Shown here: in pieces, positions 1 through 7,734 of the stretch | How the letters are laid out: each line of letters starts with the position of its first letter | Numbering within the stretch: the stretch's first letter is position 1 | Assembly: GCA_020634245.1 (NCBI GenBank) | Contig: JACKCC010000018.1 | Location: 99,123 to 163,122, forward strand | Source: Ardenticatenaceae bacterium | GTDB lineage: Bacteria; Chloroflexota; Anaerolineae; Promineifilales; Promineifilaceae | Reading direction: 5' to 3' | Length of the DNA: 64,000 bases | Program-made: the position numbers and the translations under genes | Notes under the pieces: generated by a model | Told to the model about the DNA's origin: nothing | The model's input: only the letters and a program-made list of their open reading frames with translations | Database searches by the model: none

Positions 1-470
1 CAAATATATCCCCGGAACAAGAACAAATGCTCTACACAAAATACGGGGGAAAGAGGGGTAAAACAACCCCACAATTGGGTATTGGGGGGCCATGTCAAGG
101 TGTTAACCTTAAAAAATACGAATTATTTAAGGTTGTGGAAGCCTGAAAATGTTCAAGGTTTTAAGGAAAAAAAGCCGGTTTTTCATTGATATTGGCGCGG
201 GCATTTGATAGAATCTATAGACCATTGCCTCACACATCCATACAATTTGATCTGGTTTTTTGCAACGATCAATCTGATACTTGCCCTTATTTTTGGCATA
301 TCAGTTGCATGTAATCAAGTCAACATCGACACAATTGGGCAGAGGGGCCTCGTGTGTGTCCTTTCTCGTGAGGGTTGGCGACGATATCCCTACATCAACA
401 AAATTTATGGCATTATGCGGGTTACGGCCGTTCTATTAACACGCATCTACAAATCAGGAAATGTATTGTT
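1..470. other. leader region upstream of dnaA, no confident gene
   Basis: This stretch holds the dnaA 5' region. An open frame can be drawn at 205-489, but it has no recognisable protein character and runs into dnaA, so I do not call it. I looked for an origin. Only one DnaA-box-like 9-mer with a single mismatch to TTNTNCACA is visible (CTCTACACA, 30-38), and I see no cluster of boxes. AT-rich blocks lie at about 100-190. A palindrome ACGGCCGT copy is at 424. A regulatory role is inference from position only. Confidence 0.4.
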
Positions 471-1844
471 ATGTCTACCAAAAAATTAACTCCTGAAGCA
501 GCGTGGAAAGCGACGCTTGGTGAACTGGAACTACAAATGACAAGAGCCACATTCAACACCTGGCTCAAAGATGCTCGAATGCTGGCCTGCGAAGACCACG
601 AGTATGTGATTGGCGTTCGCAACGATTATGCCAAAGATTGGCTGGATAACCGATTGCGCGACACCATTATCCGCACGCTGACTGCCATCACCGGCCAGGA
701 AAACAGCATCCGCTTCGTCGTTTGGTCCGATGAACTCATTACACCACCGCCACAACCGTTCGAAAAAGAACAATCTTCCGAAATAAATCGAAAAACACCA
801 CTTACAAACGGTTCCAACGGAATCCTGAATCAACGCTTTACTTTTGCCAACTTCGTTGTTGGCAGCAGCAACCGGCTGGCTCATGCCGCCGCCTTATCGG
901 TTGCCGAAAATCCGGGGCAGACTTACAACCCGCTGTTCATTTATGGCGGCGTGGGATTGGGCAAAACCCATCTTTTACATGCCATTGGCCACCGCTGCAA
1001 TCTGGACGGCCGTAACGTCCTCTACATCTCCTCCGAAACCTTCACCAACGATCTGGTACAATCTATCCGTTCCAAACAGATGTCCGAATTCCGCGAACGC
1101 TACCGCACACCGGACGTACTCATGATCGACGACATCCAGTTCATCGCAGGCAAAGAAAGCACCCAGGAAGAATTGTTCCACACCTTCAACGAACTGCACA
1201 GCCAGGGCAAACAAGTTGTCATCTCCAGCGACCGTCCCCCCAAGGCAATGGTCACGCTGGAAGAACGCCTGCAATCCCGCTTTGAGTGGGGCCTGATGGC
1301 CGACATTCAGCTGCCGGACGAAGAAACGCGCAAGGCTATTCTGCAAGCCAAAGCCGAAACCATGAGCGTCCATGTGCCCGATTACGCCATTGACTTGATC
1401 GCCCATCATGTTCATCAGAATATTCGTGAACTGGAAGGCGCACTCAACAAAATCATGGCCTACGCTCAGTTGTCGGGAAGCGCCATTGACGAAGAATTAA
1501 TCAATATGGCTCTGGCCGATCTGGTACGGCGGCCGCAAAAATTGACGATTGATCAGGTCATTCACGCCGTTTGCAATCATTACAACATCACCGGCGATGC
1601 ACTGGCCGGCAGCAGCCGCGCTCGTGTGGTGGCTTTCCCCCGCCAGGTGGCCATGTATTTAGCCCGTACCGAAACCGATGCCTCTTTGCCACAAATCGGC
1701 ACAAAATTGGGCAATCGGGATCACACGACCATCATGTACGGGCATGACAAGATTTCATCGTTGATCGAAAAAGACCCGGCTGCACGCCGTGAAATGCTGC
1801 AAATCAAAACTCTGCTTTACGAAGGGGTTAACGCCAGCACATAA
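471..1844 (+). CDS. dnaA: chromosomal replication initiator DnaA
   Basis: AAA+ ATPase that binds DnaA boxes at the origin and opens the duplex. Start chosen at ATG 471 because an AGGAA ribosome-binding site lies 10 bases upstream and the family N-terminal domain begins there; the open frame extends further upstream without homologous character. The 457-residue protein has domain I at about 1-85, a short Pro/Ser-rich linker, Walker A GGVGLGKT at 159-166, Walker B VLMIDDIQF at 216-224, and the domain IV DNA-binding helix-turn-helix ending in the DnaA signature around GNRDHTTIMYG. Length is normal for the family. It stands alone, followed by a strong hairpin terminator, with no dnaN or rpmH beside it in this window. 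Confidence 0.98.
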   Translation: MSTKKLTPEAAWKATLGELELQMTRATFNTWLKDARMLACEDHEYVIGVRNDYAKDWLDNRLRDTIIRTLTAITGQENSIRFVVWSDELITPPPQPFEKEQSSEINRKTPLTNGSNGILNQRFTFANFVVGSSNRLAHAAALSVAENPGQTYNPLFIYGGVGLGKTHLLHAIGHRCNLDGRNVLYISSETFTNDLVQSIRSKQMSEFRERYRTPDVLMIDDIQFIAGKESTQEELFHTFNELHSQGKQVVISSDRPPKAMVTLEERLQSRFEWGLMADIQLPDEETRKAILQAKAETMSVHVPDYAIDLIAHHVHQNIRELEGALNKIMAYAQLSGSAIDEELINMALADLVRRPQKLTIDQVIHAVCNHYNITGDALAGSSRARVVAFPRQVAMYLARTETDASLPQIGTKLGNRDHTTIMYGHDKISSLIEKDPAARREMLQIKTLLYEGVNAST

Positions 1845-1883
1845 AAAGCGTAACCAATCTGGTTATATATTTCCCTACAGCCT

Positions 1884-1921
1884 GAAGAAGCCGTGTTTTT
1901 GTGGAAAAACACGGCTTCTTC
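1884..1921 (+). terminator. bidirectional terminator after dnaA
   Basis: A perfect 17-bp stem (arms 1884-1900 and 1905-1921) with a 4-base GTGG loop. It is T-rich at the top of the left arm and A-rich at the start of the right arm. It sits between convergent dnaA and the minus-strand gene ending at 1937, so it can serve both. Confidence 0.85.
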
Positions 1922-1936
1922 GCATTTTGACTATTT

Positions 1937-2905
1937 TTAGCGGACTAGATTGGGGTCAATAATGTACTGCCACCAATTGTTAGCAATCCCGCCTGTCTTG
2001 CCGATGACGTGCGGCAGATGGCCCAGCCACCACAAATGGTGTTGGCGAATGTCGCCGCCGCCCCACTCCTGGCAGTTGACGCGGCGGGCTGGCCCTTCTA
2101 AATCGGGAAAGTTGAGCCAATTTTCACAGGTGCTATTGACGACACGGCCGTTTCCCCAATCATAATCGCGCACACTGTTTGGCGCGAAATGGACCGTGCC
2201 ACACTCCGCCCGGCCTGGATGAGTCAAATCGTAACGGGTAAACCGTTCCCATAAATTCGCTTCGCCGCGCTTATGGCGGTAAACATGGCTCATGATCGAT
2301 TCCGCCCGATGACCCAAATTTTCCAACATCTCCCCTGGTCCTCGCTCATAGCTGAAACCCATAATGACAAAGCGGCGCTCACAGTACTCAACCGATGGCA
2401 GCGGCGGCGCATTACACCAAAACGCGTCCGGCCCGGCCATCACTGATTCGTAATAACCGGCATAAGGAAAAGCCATCAACCATACCTCATCAATTTGACC
2501 CCGATTTACCCGCTCTATTACGCCAAATTGGTCCAGCAGTCGGGCATAGTCAACCCGATCTGGCTGGTGAAAACCGGTGCGCGTCCGCCAGCGAAACAGG
2601 TAGCTTTCGGCGTCATAGACAAAACCGTCTTCTTTAACCGGAAATCCATCTACTTCAATGCGTTCGGCAATTTTGTAGTTGACGTAGCCAAAGCTGGCTG
2701 CTTCGACGTCATAAATGTATTGGGCTATTAGATTATCGGGGTTGTTCCAGTTGAGGAGTTGGTGCAGTTTACGGCCGTTGTCCGATACAACTACCGGTAC
2801 ATGAATAATCAGTAAAACCCGCGGGGACACAGGAGACGGCCGTAAACCTGCCTCCTGCCCCCCCTGCCAACCCAACCAATGACGTAAATCTTGCCACCAT
2901 TGCAT
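1937..2905 (-). CDS. conserved hypothetical protein, 322 aa
   Basis: I do not recognise a named family. The protein has no clear signal peptide. The first 30 residues are Trp/Gly/Pro-rich, then comes a hydrophobic stretch VLLIIHVPVVV. The body is rich in aromatic residues and conserved-looking glycines, with segments such as GYYESVMAGPDAFWCNAPPL and CGTVHFAPNS that recall large uncharacterised proteins of actinobacteria and Chloroflexota; that resemblance is from memory. The Cys and His content (CNAPP, HHLWWLGHLPH) could suit a metal site, but this is speculation. ATG 2905 has an AGGT motif 6 bases upstream. It is convergent with dnaA. ACGGCCGT copies at 2144, 2771 and 2836 indicate native DNA. 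Confidence 0.7.
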   Translation of the reverse strand: MQWWQDLRHWLGWQGGQEAGLRPSPVSPRVLLIIHVPVVVSDNGRKLHQLLNWNNPDNLIAQYIYDVEAASFGYVNYKIAERIEVDGFPVKEDGFVYDAESYLFRWRTRTGFHQPDRVDYARLLDQFGVIERVNRGQIDEVWLMAFPYAGYYESVMAGPDAFWCNAPPLPSVEYCERRFVIMGFSYERGPGEMLENLGHRAESIMSHVYRHKRGEANLWERFTRYDLTHPGRAECGTVHFAPNSVRDYDWGNGRVVNSTCENWLNFPDLEGPARRVNCQEWGGGDIRQHHLWWLGHLPHVIGKTGGIANNWWQYIIDPNLVR

Positions 2906-3173
2906 AGTTACCTATCATACTGCCACTTCCATAAAAATTCGAGGTTTTGTTATGAATCAAATGATGGTTCCCCAATAGTACCAACGGCCTGGTTTTACTC
3001 CCCTATCTTACACTGTATAATTTTGGTCAGTTTTGTGGATACCATCCAAAATTCAATCCAGCACTTATCAAACAATAATAGAATACAGGTCATTTCTGAA
3101 TCATTTCAATCATGGTGCCTGAGTATGGGAGCCAATCTTTCCCCAACAGGCCAAACATAACACGGTGAAAACT

Positions 3174-3656
3174 ATGCAAGATATTAATCCAAACGATGTC
3201 ATCGGAGATTATCACGAACACGCCCTAATATTTTACGATAACAAAACACGCAGAGTCCTGGTGACCGATATCGAAACACCCTTTCCCGATGGGAAATTAA
3301 TTGTTTCCCGCACAGACACGACAGGAATCATCACCCACGTCAATCGCGCCTTCGTCGAAATGTCGGGCTATAGTAAAGATGAACTGATTGGAGAACCGCA
3401 CTACATTTTGCGCCACCCTGATATGCCCAAAGCCGCTTACAAAGACCTTTGGGACACAGTGCAAGCGGGCAAAAAATGGCATGGTTACGTCAAGAACCTG
3501 CGTAAAGACGGCGGTTATTACCTTGTCTACGCTACAGTGATTCCCAACATCCGTAATGGTGAAGTGGTCGGCTACACATCGGTACGGCGCAAACCCTCAG
3601 CCCGCAAAATGGCCGAGGCATTGGCTCTGTACAAACAAATGTTGTTGGAGGAATGA
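3174..3656 (+). CDS. PAS-domain sensor protein (Aer-like)
   Basis: Small cytosolic signalling protein consisting almost wholly of one PAS domain. Residues about 35-150 carry the Aer-type pattern: SRTDTTGIITHVNRAF, then GYSKDELIGEPHYILRHPDM, then KDLWDTVQAGKKWHGYVKN. This is the subfamily that binds FAD in the aerotaxis receptor Aer. No transmembrane, HAMP or output domain is present. ATG 3174 follows a GGTGA motif; an in-frame GTG at 3165 is an alternative. The stop codon overlaps the first possible ATG of the PhnD-like gene, so the two are translationally coupled and probably act together. A redox- or small-molecule-sensing role is inference. Confidence 0.85.
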   Translation: MQDINPNDVIGDYHEHALIFYDNKTRRVLVTDIETPFPDGKLIVSRTDTTGIITHVNRAFVEMSGYSKDELIGEPHYILRHPDMPKAAYKDLWDTVQAGKKWHGYVKNLRKDGGYYLVYATVIPNIRNGEVVGYTSVRRKPSARKMAEALALYKQMLLEE

Positions 3657-3658
3657 GA

Positions 3659-4402
3659 ATGACGCATCAAATGACTGTAAGCCCTGATTTTGCCCCCGAT
3701 GCGGTCGCCAGCTGGTATATTTTTAATACCTGGCTGCAAAAACAGTTGGACGAAAACATCCATTTAGAACTATTTAATGATTTTGAAAGCCAACGCCAGG
3801 CCATTTTCAATGATCAAATAGACATTATTTACGCCAACCCCTTTGATGCCGCCGTGTTGATACGCGAAAAAGGATTCACTGCTTTAGTCCGCCCCGTTGG
3901 CAAACAAGACGAAGTCGTCGTAGCAGTCAGTGCACAAAATCCGGCAGCTTGCATCGAAGACCTTGCACCTGGTTTACGGCTGGCTTCTACAGACGATCCG
4001 GATGTACACCTTGTCGGCATGATTTTACTGGAACCGGCCGACATCAATGCCGATAACATTGAACGAAAAATCGTAGATAGTTATGTGATTGTCGCCAAGC
4101 AGTTGCTGCGAAATGAGGCAGAAGTTGGATTTTTCCTGAAGGAAGCTTTCGACAGCCTGTCCAATTTCACGAAAGAACAACTCAAAGTTCTGGTGGAAAG
4201 TCAAATTAGTATCATTCACCATATGCTTTTGGTCGGGCCACGATTGGCCGACAAACAGGTGCAAATCCGAGATTGTATGCTACAGATGGCTGACGATCCC
4301 AAAGGACAAGGCGTACTGGATAGTTTGGGCTTTACCGGTTGGGAAATGATCGAAGCGGAAGATGCTGAGTTTATGATTGATTTGATGGACACATTAGGCT
4401 GA
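3659..4402 (+). CDS. cytosolic PhnD-like periplasmic-binding-protein-fold protein
   Basis: Resembles the substrate-binding proteins of phosphonate/phosphite ABC transporters (PhnD/TauA/SsuA fold): an N-terminal strand-helix unit, a segment IDIIYANPFDAAVLIREKG in which such proteins contact ligand, and a second lobe with ASTDDPDVH. It has no signal peptide; the mature fold begins within ten residues, so the protein should stay in the cytosol. A strong GGAGG site at 3647-3651 favours ATG 3659 over the overlapping ATG 3653. No permease or ATPase is adjacent. It is coupled to the PAS gene, which suggests a ligand-sensing partner rather than a transporter component. Ligand and function are unknown. 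Confidence 0.75.
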   Translation: MTHQMTVSPDFAPDAVASWYIFNTWLQKQLDENIHLELFNDFESQRQAIFNDQIDIIYANPFDAAVLIREKGFTALVRPVGKQDEVVVAVSAQNPAACIEDLAPGLRLASTDDPDVHLVGMILLEPADINADNIERKIVDSYVIVAKQLLRNEAEVGFFLKEAFDSLSNFTKEQLKVLVESQISIIHHMLLVGPRLADKQVQIRDCMLQMADDPKGQGVLDSLGFTGWEMIEAEDAEFMIDLMDTLG

Positions 4403-4634
4403 CAGTTTTGGCCTTACAATCGATAGGGTGTTTTACCTGTCTGGATTAAACGGCCGTTGCCATCATATCATCAGGGGATGGTTAGAAACGCCGTCAGAAA
4501 ATTGCTCCTCTTTTGAACAGGTTGTATGATATTTGTCACTTATTGCTATGACGATCTGCACTAGGCGATCTGGCTTCATCAAGATAAGCTACAAACAGAT
4601 CATTAATAAACTAGGTGGAGCCAACAGGTGAAAA

Positions 4635-4865
4635 ATGACAGAATCTAAATCAAAATGGGTCCCAATTAAAAAACAGTGGTGTGACATCCTGCAAGATGAA
4701 GCAGAATTATTAGAGCACCGCATTTACCCCAATGATGTCATTCCCGACATGGAAAGTTACCGTGTGACCGGCCATAAATGTACGGCCGCCATTACCTGCA
4801 ATCTCATTGGCTGCCAGTGTCAATGGTCGTACACCGGCCCCGGCACCGACCGCTTCGCCGAGTAA
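4635..4865 (+). CDS. small Cys-containing conserved-looking protein, 76 aa
   Basis: Not recognised. The 76-residue protein has four cysteines, three of them (with His47) in the C-terminal half (HKCTAA, TCNLIGCQC), a spacing that could hold a metal or form disulfides. There is no signal peptide or membrane segment. It ends with a hydrophilic Gly-Pro-rich tail. The ATG is preceded at some distance by AGGTGGAG. It stands alone, with about 230 bp of empty sequence upstream and a hairpin terminator downstream, consistent with a single-gene transcript. Coding call rests on codon character, isolation and the terminator. Confidence 0.6.
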   Translation: MTESKSKWVPIKKQWCDILQDEAELLEHRIYPNDVIPDMESYRVTGHKCTAAITCNLIGCQCQWSYTGPGTDRFAE

Positions 4866-4922
4866 TAGTCATAAGAGTCAACGGTATCATCATTCCTCCT
4901 CCTTATTGCTAAATGTGTGTCG

Positions 4923-4950
4923 AACAGCCACCTGAATCAGGTGGCTGTTT
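4923..4950 (+). terminator. hairpin terminator after the 76-aa gene
   Basis: A perfect 12-bp stem (AACAGCCACCTG at 4923-4934 and its complement at 4938-4949) with a 3-base loop and a short T run. It lies between the 76-aa gene and the PocR regulator. Confidence 0.75.
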
Positions 4951-5030
4951 GGCATTACAGAATTGACAGTTCTTACCACATCGTATTATCATTTGATGAA
5001 GCAATTTAATGCACATAGCAGGGGAAAATA

Positions 5031-5798
5031 ATGGAAGAGCTTCTAACAACTAAACAAGTGCTGGACATTTTACAAGTTGATCGGACGACCATTTATCGGA
5101 TGTTGAAAGACGGCCGTTTAACCGGCGTCAAAGTCGGGCAGCAGTGGCGCTTTCCCCATTCGGAAGTGGAAGAGCTGTTATCTGGCACACCTTCCATTCC
5201 CTTGGAGCCGGTCCGTCCGGCTCGTTCGACGATTACCCACGAGGCCCTGCCCATCCCCTGCTTGCAGTCGGTGCAAGATGTCAGTGCCGAAACAATGGAA
5301 GTTGGTGCCGTCACCACCGATTTGGACGGCCAGCCCCTCACCAAAGTCAGCAACTCCTGCCAATTTTGCAATCTTATTCGCAGCACCCAAACAGGCTATC
5401 AAGACTGTGTCAATTCCTGGCGCAAATTAGCCCGCCAGCACGACTCAGCACCTCATTTTGTCACCTGCCACGCCGGTCTGCATTACGCCCGCGCCAGTAT
5501 TGAACTGGATGACGAGCTATTTGCCATGCTTGTCACCGGCCAGTTTTACATTATGGCCCCCGACCCAGATGAAGTCAAACAGCGTGTCACCCGACTGGCC
5601 CAGGTTCACGGCCTAAATGAAGCCGATCTGGCCCGCGCTGCTGCGGAGCTGCCTATTTTAAGCCCTAAAAAGCAGGAAAAAATCACCGATTGGCTGGAAA
5701 AACTGGCCGATACATTTTCGCTCATTGGTCGGGAACGGGCCGACATGCTGGATCGACTGCGCCGGATTGCCTCGATGAGTTCAGTCGTGCTGGAATAA
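5031..5798 (+). CDS. HTH (excisionase-type) plus PocR sensory-domain regulator
   Basis: Predicted one-component transcription regulator. Residues 1-52 are an excisionase/MerR-type helix-turn-helix (LLTTKQVLDILQVDRTTIYRMLKDGRL, then a wing with VGQQWRF). Residues about 80-235 match the PocR ligand-binding domain with its cysteines: CQFC, DCVNSW and TCHAGLHYA. PocR of Salmonella senses propanediol; related domains are thought to bind small hydrocarbon derivatives or use cysteines for metal or redox sensing. ATG 5031 follows a GGGGAAA site. It is convergent with the aldehyde dehydrogenase/alcohol oxidase pair, so regulating alcohol/aldehyde oxidation is a plausible but unproven role. Confidence 0.85.
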   Translation: MEELLTTKQVLDILQVDRTTIYRMLKDGRLTGVKVGQQWRFPHSEVEELLSGTPSIPLEPVRPARSTITHEALPIPCLQSVQDVSAETMEVGAVTTDLDGQPLTKVSNSCQFCNLIRSTQTGYQDCVNSWRKLARQHDSAPHFVTCHAGLHYARASIELDDELFAMLVTGQFYIMAPDPDEVKQRVTRLAQVHGLNEADLARAAAELPILSPKKQEKITDWLEKLADTFSLIGRERADMLDRLRRIASMSSVVLE

Positions 5799-5821
5799 GA
5801 AGTTGGAACGGTAATGGGATA

Positions 5822-5869
5822 AAGGACGCGAAGTTTTCTTTTAGGCCTCTTGGCAAAACTCCGCGCCTT
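5822..5869. terminator. imperfect hairpin between convergent genes
   Basis: Arms at 5822-5837 and 5854-5869 pair with two mismatches (around GCGAAGTTTT and AAAACTCCGCG). It lies exactly between the stops of the PocR regulator and the aldehyde dehydrogenase, so it probably works in both directions. Confidence 0.55.
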
Positions 5870-5879
5870 CGCTGTGTAA

Positions 5880-7499
5880 TTATTTTCTAAACCGGAACAG
5901 GCCGAATAGCACGGCCGTTACCCCTGCCAATCCGCCCAATACCGCCGCCCACTTACCCACATTCGGCTTGACTTCCGCCTTCTTAACCGACTCCACCACT
6001 TCAACAATCGGCTGCACCCGCTGCCGCGGCGTCACGCCAAACGCCAGCCGTAAAATCGCCTTGCCCAGCTTGTAACGGCCCGGATAACGCATCTGCGTCG
6101 CCAGATCAAACGGCAGCGGCGGCCAGCCAATGGCATACGATCGCAAATGCGTGAACTGCATGACCTCTTCACGGCCGTGCGTGCGCGCATTGCCCGACTG
6201 TTTCACCCCACCAAAAGGCAGTTCCGATACCGGGTAATGCGAAATGGCATCGTTGATATTGACCGAGCCGACCTGGAGCCGGTGCGCGGCGCGTTTGGCC
6301 TGGCGCATGTCGTTGCTCCAGACGCAGGCGCTGAGGCCGTACTCGTTGTCGTTGGCCAGCCAGATCGCTTCTGTCTCGTCCTTCACTTTCATGATGGGCA
6401 AAATCGGGCCAAAGGTCTCTTCACGCATTAGCTTCATGCTGTGATCGACGTCCACGACGATGGTCGGTTCCATGAACAGGCCATCGATCTTGCCACCGGT
6501 GAGAACGTTGGCCCCCTTGGCGATGGCGTCACCGAGCTGCTCGCGAACAATCTTGACCTGACGCTCAAAGGTCAGCGGCCCCATGTGGTTGGGATTGTCC
6601 AGTGCGGGCGAGTAGCCCATTTTGAGCTTTTCGGTTTCGGCGAGAACGGCCGTTACAAATTCATCATACACCACCTCCACCGCGTACACCCGCTCCACCC
6701 CCATACAGGTCTGGCCGGTGTTGTAAAATGCGCCCCACACGCCCCACTTGGCCGCCGCTTTCACGTCGGCGTGTTCCAAGACCAACATCGGGTCTTTGCC
6801 GCCCAATTCGTAGAGGAACGGCGTCAACGTTTTGGCCGTCGCTTCGGCGATTTTTTTGCCAGTAGCCGTTGAACCGGTCAAAAAGACCAGGTCAGGGCTG
6901 GATTCGACAATCGCCGCGCCGACCGTGCCGTCGCCGTGCAAAACGCGGACGTAGGGAGCCAGCTCCGGCACACGTTGGAACAGTTTTTCGAGAAGCGCGC
7001 CGGTAGCGGCCGTTACCTCCGACGGCTTCAAAATAACCGTATTCCCGGCCAACAGCGCCGACAAAACCGGTGACATGCACAAATCAAACGGGTAATTCCA
7101 GGGACCAATCACCGCCACCACGCCAAATGGATGCGGCTCGGTGTAATATTGGCGGAAAATGTACAGGCCCGGCGGCACGCGGCGGCGCTGTAGCCAGCTT
7201 TCGGCATTGCGGTAGTAGTGGTGCATCCGGTCGACGACCATCATTACCTCAATCAATCCATCCTGGCGGCTCTTGCCCGTGTCCTGGTTGAGCACGGCGC
7301 TGATTTCGTCAACCGAATCGATGATGACTTCTTGCAGCAGCCGCAAAATGCGCACCCGGTCGGCAACCGATTTGCGCCGCCACACCTCAAAATTCAGCCG
7401 CAGTTCCTTGTGCGCCTGCTTGATGTCCTCGTCGGTGGCCATCACAATTTGGCCAAATTGTTCACCGGTCGCCGGATTTACAAATGGTAAATTTGCCAT
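5880..7499 (-). CDS. aldehyde dehydrogenase, class-3-like with C-terminal membrane tail
   Basis: NAD(P)-dependent oxidation of an aldehyde to the acid. The ALDH fold is complete: IGPWNYPFDL (cofactor site, about 131-140), LTGSTATGKKI, catalytic Glu231 in YELGGKDP, nucleophile Cys265 in GQTCMGVERVY, and ETFGPILPI near the C-terminal third. The last 25 residues form a hydrophobic helix ending in FRFRK, as in eukaryotic fatty aldehyde dehydrogenase ALDH3A2, so the enzyme is probably membrane anchored. It lies downstream of a GMC alcohol oxidase on the same strand, about 235 bp apart, suggesting a two-step pathway alcohol to aldehyde to acid for lipophilic substrates. The exact substrate is not visible from sequence. 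Confidence 0.93.
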   Translation of the reverse strand: MANLPFVNPATGEQFGQIVMATDEDIKQAHKELRLNFEVWRRKSVADRVRILRLLQEVIIDSVDEISAVLNQDTGKSRQDGLIEVMMVVDRMHHYYRNAESWLQRRRVPPGLYIFRQYYTEPHPFGVVAVIGPWNYPFDLCMSPVLSALLAGNTVILKPSEVTAATGALLEKLFQRVPELAPYVRVLHGDGTVGAAIVESSPDLVFLTGSTATGKKIAEATAKTLTPFLYELGGKDPMLVLEHADVKAAAKWGVWGAFYNTGQTCMGVERVYAVEVVYDEFVTAVLAETEKLKMGYSPALDNPNHMGPLTFERQVKIVREQLGDAIAKGANVLTGGKIDGLFMEPTIVVDVDHSMKLMREETFGPILPIMKVKDETEAIWLANDNEYGLSACVWSNDMRQAKRAAHRLQVGSVNINDAISHYPVSELPFGGVKQSGNARTHGREEVMQFTHLRSYAIGWPPLPFDLATQMRYPGRYKLGKAILRLAFGVTPRQRVQPIVEVVESVKKAEVKPNVGKWAAVLGGLAGVTAVLFGLFRFRK

Positions 7500-7540
7500 C
7501 GTTTTTCTCCAATCCTTTGTGGTTGTGCATTTTTTCGTAA

Positions 7541-7689
7541 GGGCGGGACGACCAGGACAGGTTTATACCATCGCGGATGGCGTTGTCTCCCGGTCGTCTC
7601 GCCCAAATCCACGGGCGTAGTAGCAGGGCGAGACAGCGCGGAGAAAAGATCGTCTGTTTCTATCAAGACCATGCCGCGCCGTCCTGCCC
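7541..7689. repeat. paired inverted repeats between alcohol oxidase and ALDH genes
   Basis: Two imperfect inverted repeats fill the 235-bp gap. One pairs 7541-7553 (GGGCGGGACGACC) with 7592-7604, 12 of 13 matching. The other pairs 7626-7641 with 7674-7689, 13 of 16 matching. Both arms are variants of a GGGC-GGACG motif, so this looks like a REP-type element rather than a terminator. Confidence 0.6.
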
Positions 7690-7734
7690 CTACAAACCAC
7701 AATTTTTATTAGAATTATTAGCCGTTTTCACACC

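Noticed and set aside
205..489. Open frame of 94 codons ahead of dnaA
   Set aside because: No ribosome site or protein-like character, and it overlaps the dnaA start; dnaA itself explains the coding signal.
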